A stretch of 7,743 nt of DNA, taken from the NCBI GenBank assembly GCA_016929355.1, contig JAFGJA010000202.1, forward strand, positions 1 to 7,743. The letters are read 5' to 3'. How positions within the stretch are numbered: the first letter of the stretch is position 1; every line of letters begins with the position of its first letter. The translations under genes were made by a program, and so were the position numbers. This DNA comes from Anaerolineae bacterium. Lineage in GTDB: Bacteria; Chloroflexota; Anaerolineae; Aggregatilineales; Aggregatilineaceae. The notes beneath the pieces are model-generated. The model saw only the letters and a program-made list of their open reading frames with translations, was not told the origin of the DNA and ran no database searches. Of this stretch, positions 6,388 through 7,743 are shown one piece after another.

Positions 6388-6422
6388 ATCGTTTCAAGTG
6401 AAATTTGCTGGCAAGCTACGAT
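6388..6422. repeat. Cluster of nested small dyads in the divergent spacer
   Basis: ATCGT (6388-6392) and ACGAT (6418-6422) flank two adjacent dyads: TTTCA-AG-TGAAA (6392-6403) and TTGC-TG-GCAA (6405-6414). They lie 37-71 bp upstream of the lipoprotein start, where an operator could sit. The rest of the 218-bp spacer (6352-6569) holds the ribosome sites of both genes, TTGG-TT-CCAA near 6450 and a -10 for the rightward gene. No clear leftward -35/-10 pair was found. Confidence 0.3.
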
Positions 6423-6522
6423 CAAGACGCGCTGAATGTGGTTTTGGTTCCAATGGAGTTGCCTTACCCCCAGAATCAAGTTGTGTGCGGGAGAGGAATC
6501 GGTGAGCAAGTGAAAAATCTTG

Positions 6523-6528
6523 TATACT
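6523..6528 (+). promoter_or_regulatory. Candidate -10 element of the GRAM/zinc-ribbon gene
   Basis: TATACT (5 of 6 to TATAAT), preceded directly by TTG. Transcription would start near 6535, giving a leader of about 35 nt with AAGGAG (6553-6558) 11 nt before the ATG. The hexamer 17 bp upstream (cggtga) is a poor -35, so the promoter may depend on an activator. Confidence 0.4.
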
Positions 6529-6569
6529 GAGGGGCATGTAATTTTTTTGCACAAGGAGCGAGATTAAAA

Positions 6570-7616
6570 ATGAGTGATGCAGCACAACCCATCTGGGAAG
6601 ATCGTTTGGCCCAATTGCGTAGGAAATATGAAGAGGTGCGCAAAAGCATCAGTATGGATGATGTGACGCGCGAACTGGGGGACATGGCGACGCAGATCGC
6701 GGGTCTGCCCGGTGACATCGCCGGAATCCGCGAGCGGGGGTATGCGTTTGCCGGGTATCTGGAACGCAAGGTCGAGGTTCTCCAAACCCAGTGGGATGAA
6801 GTCCGGTCACAGGTTAAGAGGGCAATCAACACTGAAATCACAGATGTGCAGGTGCGTTTTGATCAAGTGCGTGATAGCTGGTCACGGCTTGAATCACAGA
6901 CGACGGAGAAGGGGCAGGAATTGCTCGGTGGGCGGATCGAAACCACGTTGGATGAGGTGGCGAGCGTGGTAGCGGCGGCGCGTAACCGGATCAAGGGGTT
7001 GTACGGTCAGGTTCCGACCAATGTTGCCCAGACACAGAGCCAGCTCCGTTTGATCAAAAAATATCTGGATTTGGCCGATCAAGCAACAGTCAAATGGGGG
7101 CCGACGGAAGCGCTGTACATGGTCCATGAGGGTGAATGGGTTCAGACCGGCAAAGGCAAACAAGACCCCGACGGGATAATTTACGTTACAGACCAGCGCT
7201 TCATTTTCGAGCAAAATGAAAAGGTCGGCGGGCGCTTTGGCTTCGGCGGCGAACAGGTACAAGAGGTTGTCTTTGAAGTGACGGTGGGTACGATTGCAAA
7301 GGTCCAGTCCGAAGATAAGGGGCTGTTTGGCGGTAAGGATTTGATTCACCTGGAATTAAGCGCGGGTGATTACGCAGAAACCACCTTTGAGGTGAAAAGC
7401 GGCGGCATCGATTCGGATTGGTATGCGGGGCAGTTGAACCGGGTGATCAGTGGCGAGATCGAGAAGGAGCGCGTGCTCAAGGTGGATGAAGCAGTCGTGG
7501 AAGCGGTACAGAATGCGCCAACAGCCTGCACAACCTGCGGTGCGACACTGCCCACTATCACGCGCGGCATGACTGAGATCGTGTGTGAATATTGCGGGAC
7601 GAAGATGCGGGTTTAA
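6570..7616 (+). CDS. Coiled-coil / GRAM (PH-like) / C-terminal zinc-ribbon protein, 348 aa
   Basis: I do not recognise a named family; three parts can be seen. Residues about 8-165 are helical and charged with heptad-like spacing (for example LAQLRRKYEEVRKSI, then LERKVEVLQTQWDEVRSQV), suggesting a coiled coil, and contain no membrane segment. Residues about 178-300 look like a GRAM/bacterial PH domain: the strand pair DPDGIIYVTDQRFIFEQ (199-215) is the characteristic 'G-x-[IL]-Y-x-T-[DN]-x-R-x-[IL]-F' core. The C-terminus is a four-Cys zinc ribbon, CTTCGATLP (320-328) and CEYCG (339-343), with cysteines 320, 323, 339 and 342. It is probably cytoplasmic and possibly membrane-surface associated through the GRAM fold; this is inference. 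AAGGAG precedes the ATG by 11 nt. It is divergent from the VWA lipoprotein and followed by a palindromic hairpin. Confidence 0.85.
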   Translation: MSDAAQPIWEDRLAQLRRKYEEVRKSISMDDVTRELGDMATQIAGLPGDIAGIRERGYAFAGYLERKVEVLQTQWDEVRSQVKRAINTEITDVQVRFDQVRDSWSRLESQTTEKGQELLGGRIETTLDEVASVVAAARNRIKGLYGQVPTNVAQTQSQLRLIKKYLDLADQATVKWGPTEALYMVHEGEWVQTGKGKQDPDGIIYVTDQRFIFEQNEKVGGRFGFGGEQVQEVVFEVTVGTIAKVQSEDKGLFGGKDLIHLELSAGDYAETTFEVKSGGIDSDWYAGQLNRVISGEIEKERVLKVDEAVVEAVQNAPTACTTCGATLPTITRGMTEIVCEYCGTKMRV

Positions 7617-7641
7617 GAAGGCTTCATCCCCGGTGAAAATT

Positions 7642-7670
7642 GGGCGAGGCATCGCCTCGCCCCTACAATG
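7642..7670. repeat. Palindromic intergenic repeat-like hairpin, possible terminator
   Basis: gggcgaggc (7642-7650), loop atc, gcctcgccc (7654-7662) is a perfect 9-bp GC-rich stem with a 3-nt loop, continued by 'ctacaatg'. It begins 25 bp after the stop of the GRAM/zinc-ribbon gene. The right arm plus 'cctaca' looks like half of the 'tgtagggg...cccctaca' dispersed palindromes common in Chloroflexota and cyanobacterial intergenic DNA (from memory, not searched). The left flank has lost the matching 'tgtag'. Only weak T-rich sequence (tttgatttt) follows, so it may stop transcription or merely be a repeat relic. Confidence 0.55.
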
Positions 7671-7715
7671 TTTGATTTTGCTCCTGCAATTTCCAAAAAA
7701 ACCCTTGCATTTATA

Positions 7716-7743
7716 TTGGCTTTTCTGCTAAAGTATGGTATAC
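7716..7743 (+). promoter_or_regulatory. Possible promoter truncated by the window end
   Basis: TTGGCT (7716-7721), a 17-bp spacer, then TATAC (7739-7743), cut by the window edge; one more T would give TATACT, as before the 6570 gene. The surrounding DNA is AT-rich compared with the coding regions. No gene is seen in 7617-7743. It would drive a gene outside the window; the evidence is slight. Confidence 0.28.

Noticed and set aside
6894..7349. 151-codon open frame on the minus strand over the GRAM/zinc-ribbon gene
   Set aside because: It is a shadow of the coding strand, which has the GRAM and Cys motifs and a good ribosome site.

Overview
The window reads as ordinary chromosomal DNA of a free-living bacterium, most likely a member of the Chloroflexota (Anaerolineae-like). 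This rests on protein style (MiaA ending in a QYTWFR block, a YfbK-type VWA lipoprotein with a Thr/Pro/Ala linker, an OPRT-like protein with an altered PRPP loop), on a GC content that looks like the mid-50s, and on a 'gcctcgcccctaca' intergenic palindrome of a kind I associate with that phylum. The assignment is inference; there is no rRNA, tRNA or phylogenetic marker to settle it. No insertion sequence, phage gene, CRISPR array or tRNA was seen.

Layout. (1) 33-539, minus strand: a stand-alone cyclic-nucleotide-binding domain protein. (2) A divergent 105-bp spacer leads to a plus-strand, tightly coupled cluster: yraN (UPF0102 nuclease-like, 645-1025), miaA (tRNA dimethylallyltransferase, 1009-2067, start inside yraN) and a membrane-anchored beta-sandwich protein of unknown function (2071-2823). 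(3) Convergent with it is a minus-strand block: an ADP-ribosylglycohydrolase-family protein (2877-3824), preceded by an orotate-phosphoribosyltransferase-like protein with degenerate active-site motifs (3833-4471). Upstream of that pair, separated by two hairpins, is a large VWA-domain lipoprotein (4588-6351, minus). (4) Divergent from the lipoprotein gene, 6570-7616 on the plus strand encodes a three-part protein: helical/coiled-coil N-terminus, GRAM/PH-like domain and C-terminal zinc ribbon. It is followed by a palindromic repeat and a possible promoter running off the window.

How the genes fit together. The yraN-miaA-2071 cluster is probably one transcript: a 17-bp overlap, then a 3-bp gap. 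The PRTase-like and ADP-ribosylglycohydrolase genes are 8 bp apart (or overlapping) and almost certainly co-expressed. Both belong to ribose/nucleotide-related fold families, but the PRTase has lost the residues that define PRPP and orotate chemistry, which makes the pair the most interesting unit here. The lipoprotein and the GRAM/zinc-ribbon protein share a 218-bp divergent promoter region with several small dyads. I see no clear defence or biosynthetic system; the unusual content lies in three proteins without obvious function (2071, 3833 and 6570 genes) and their arrangement.
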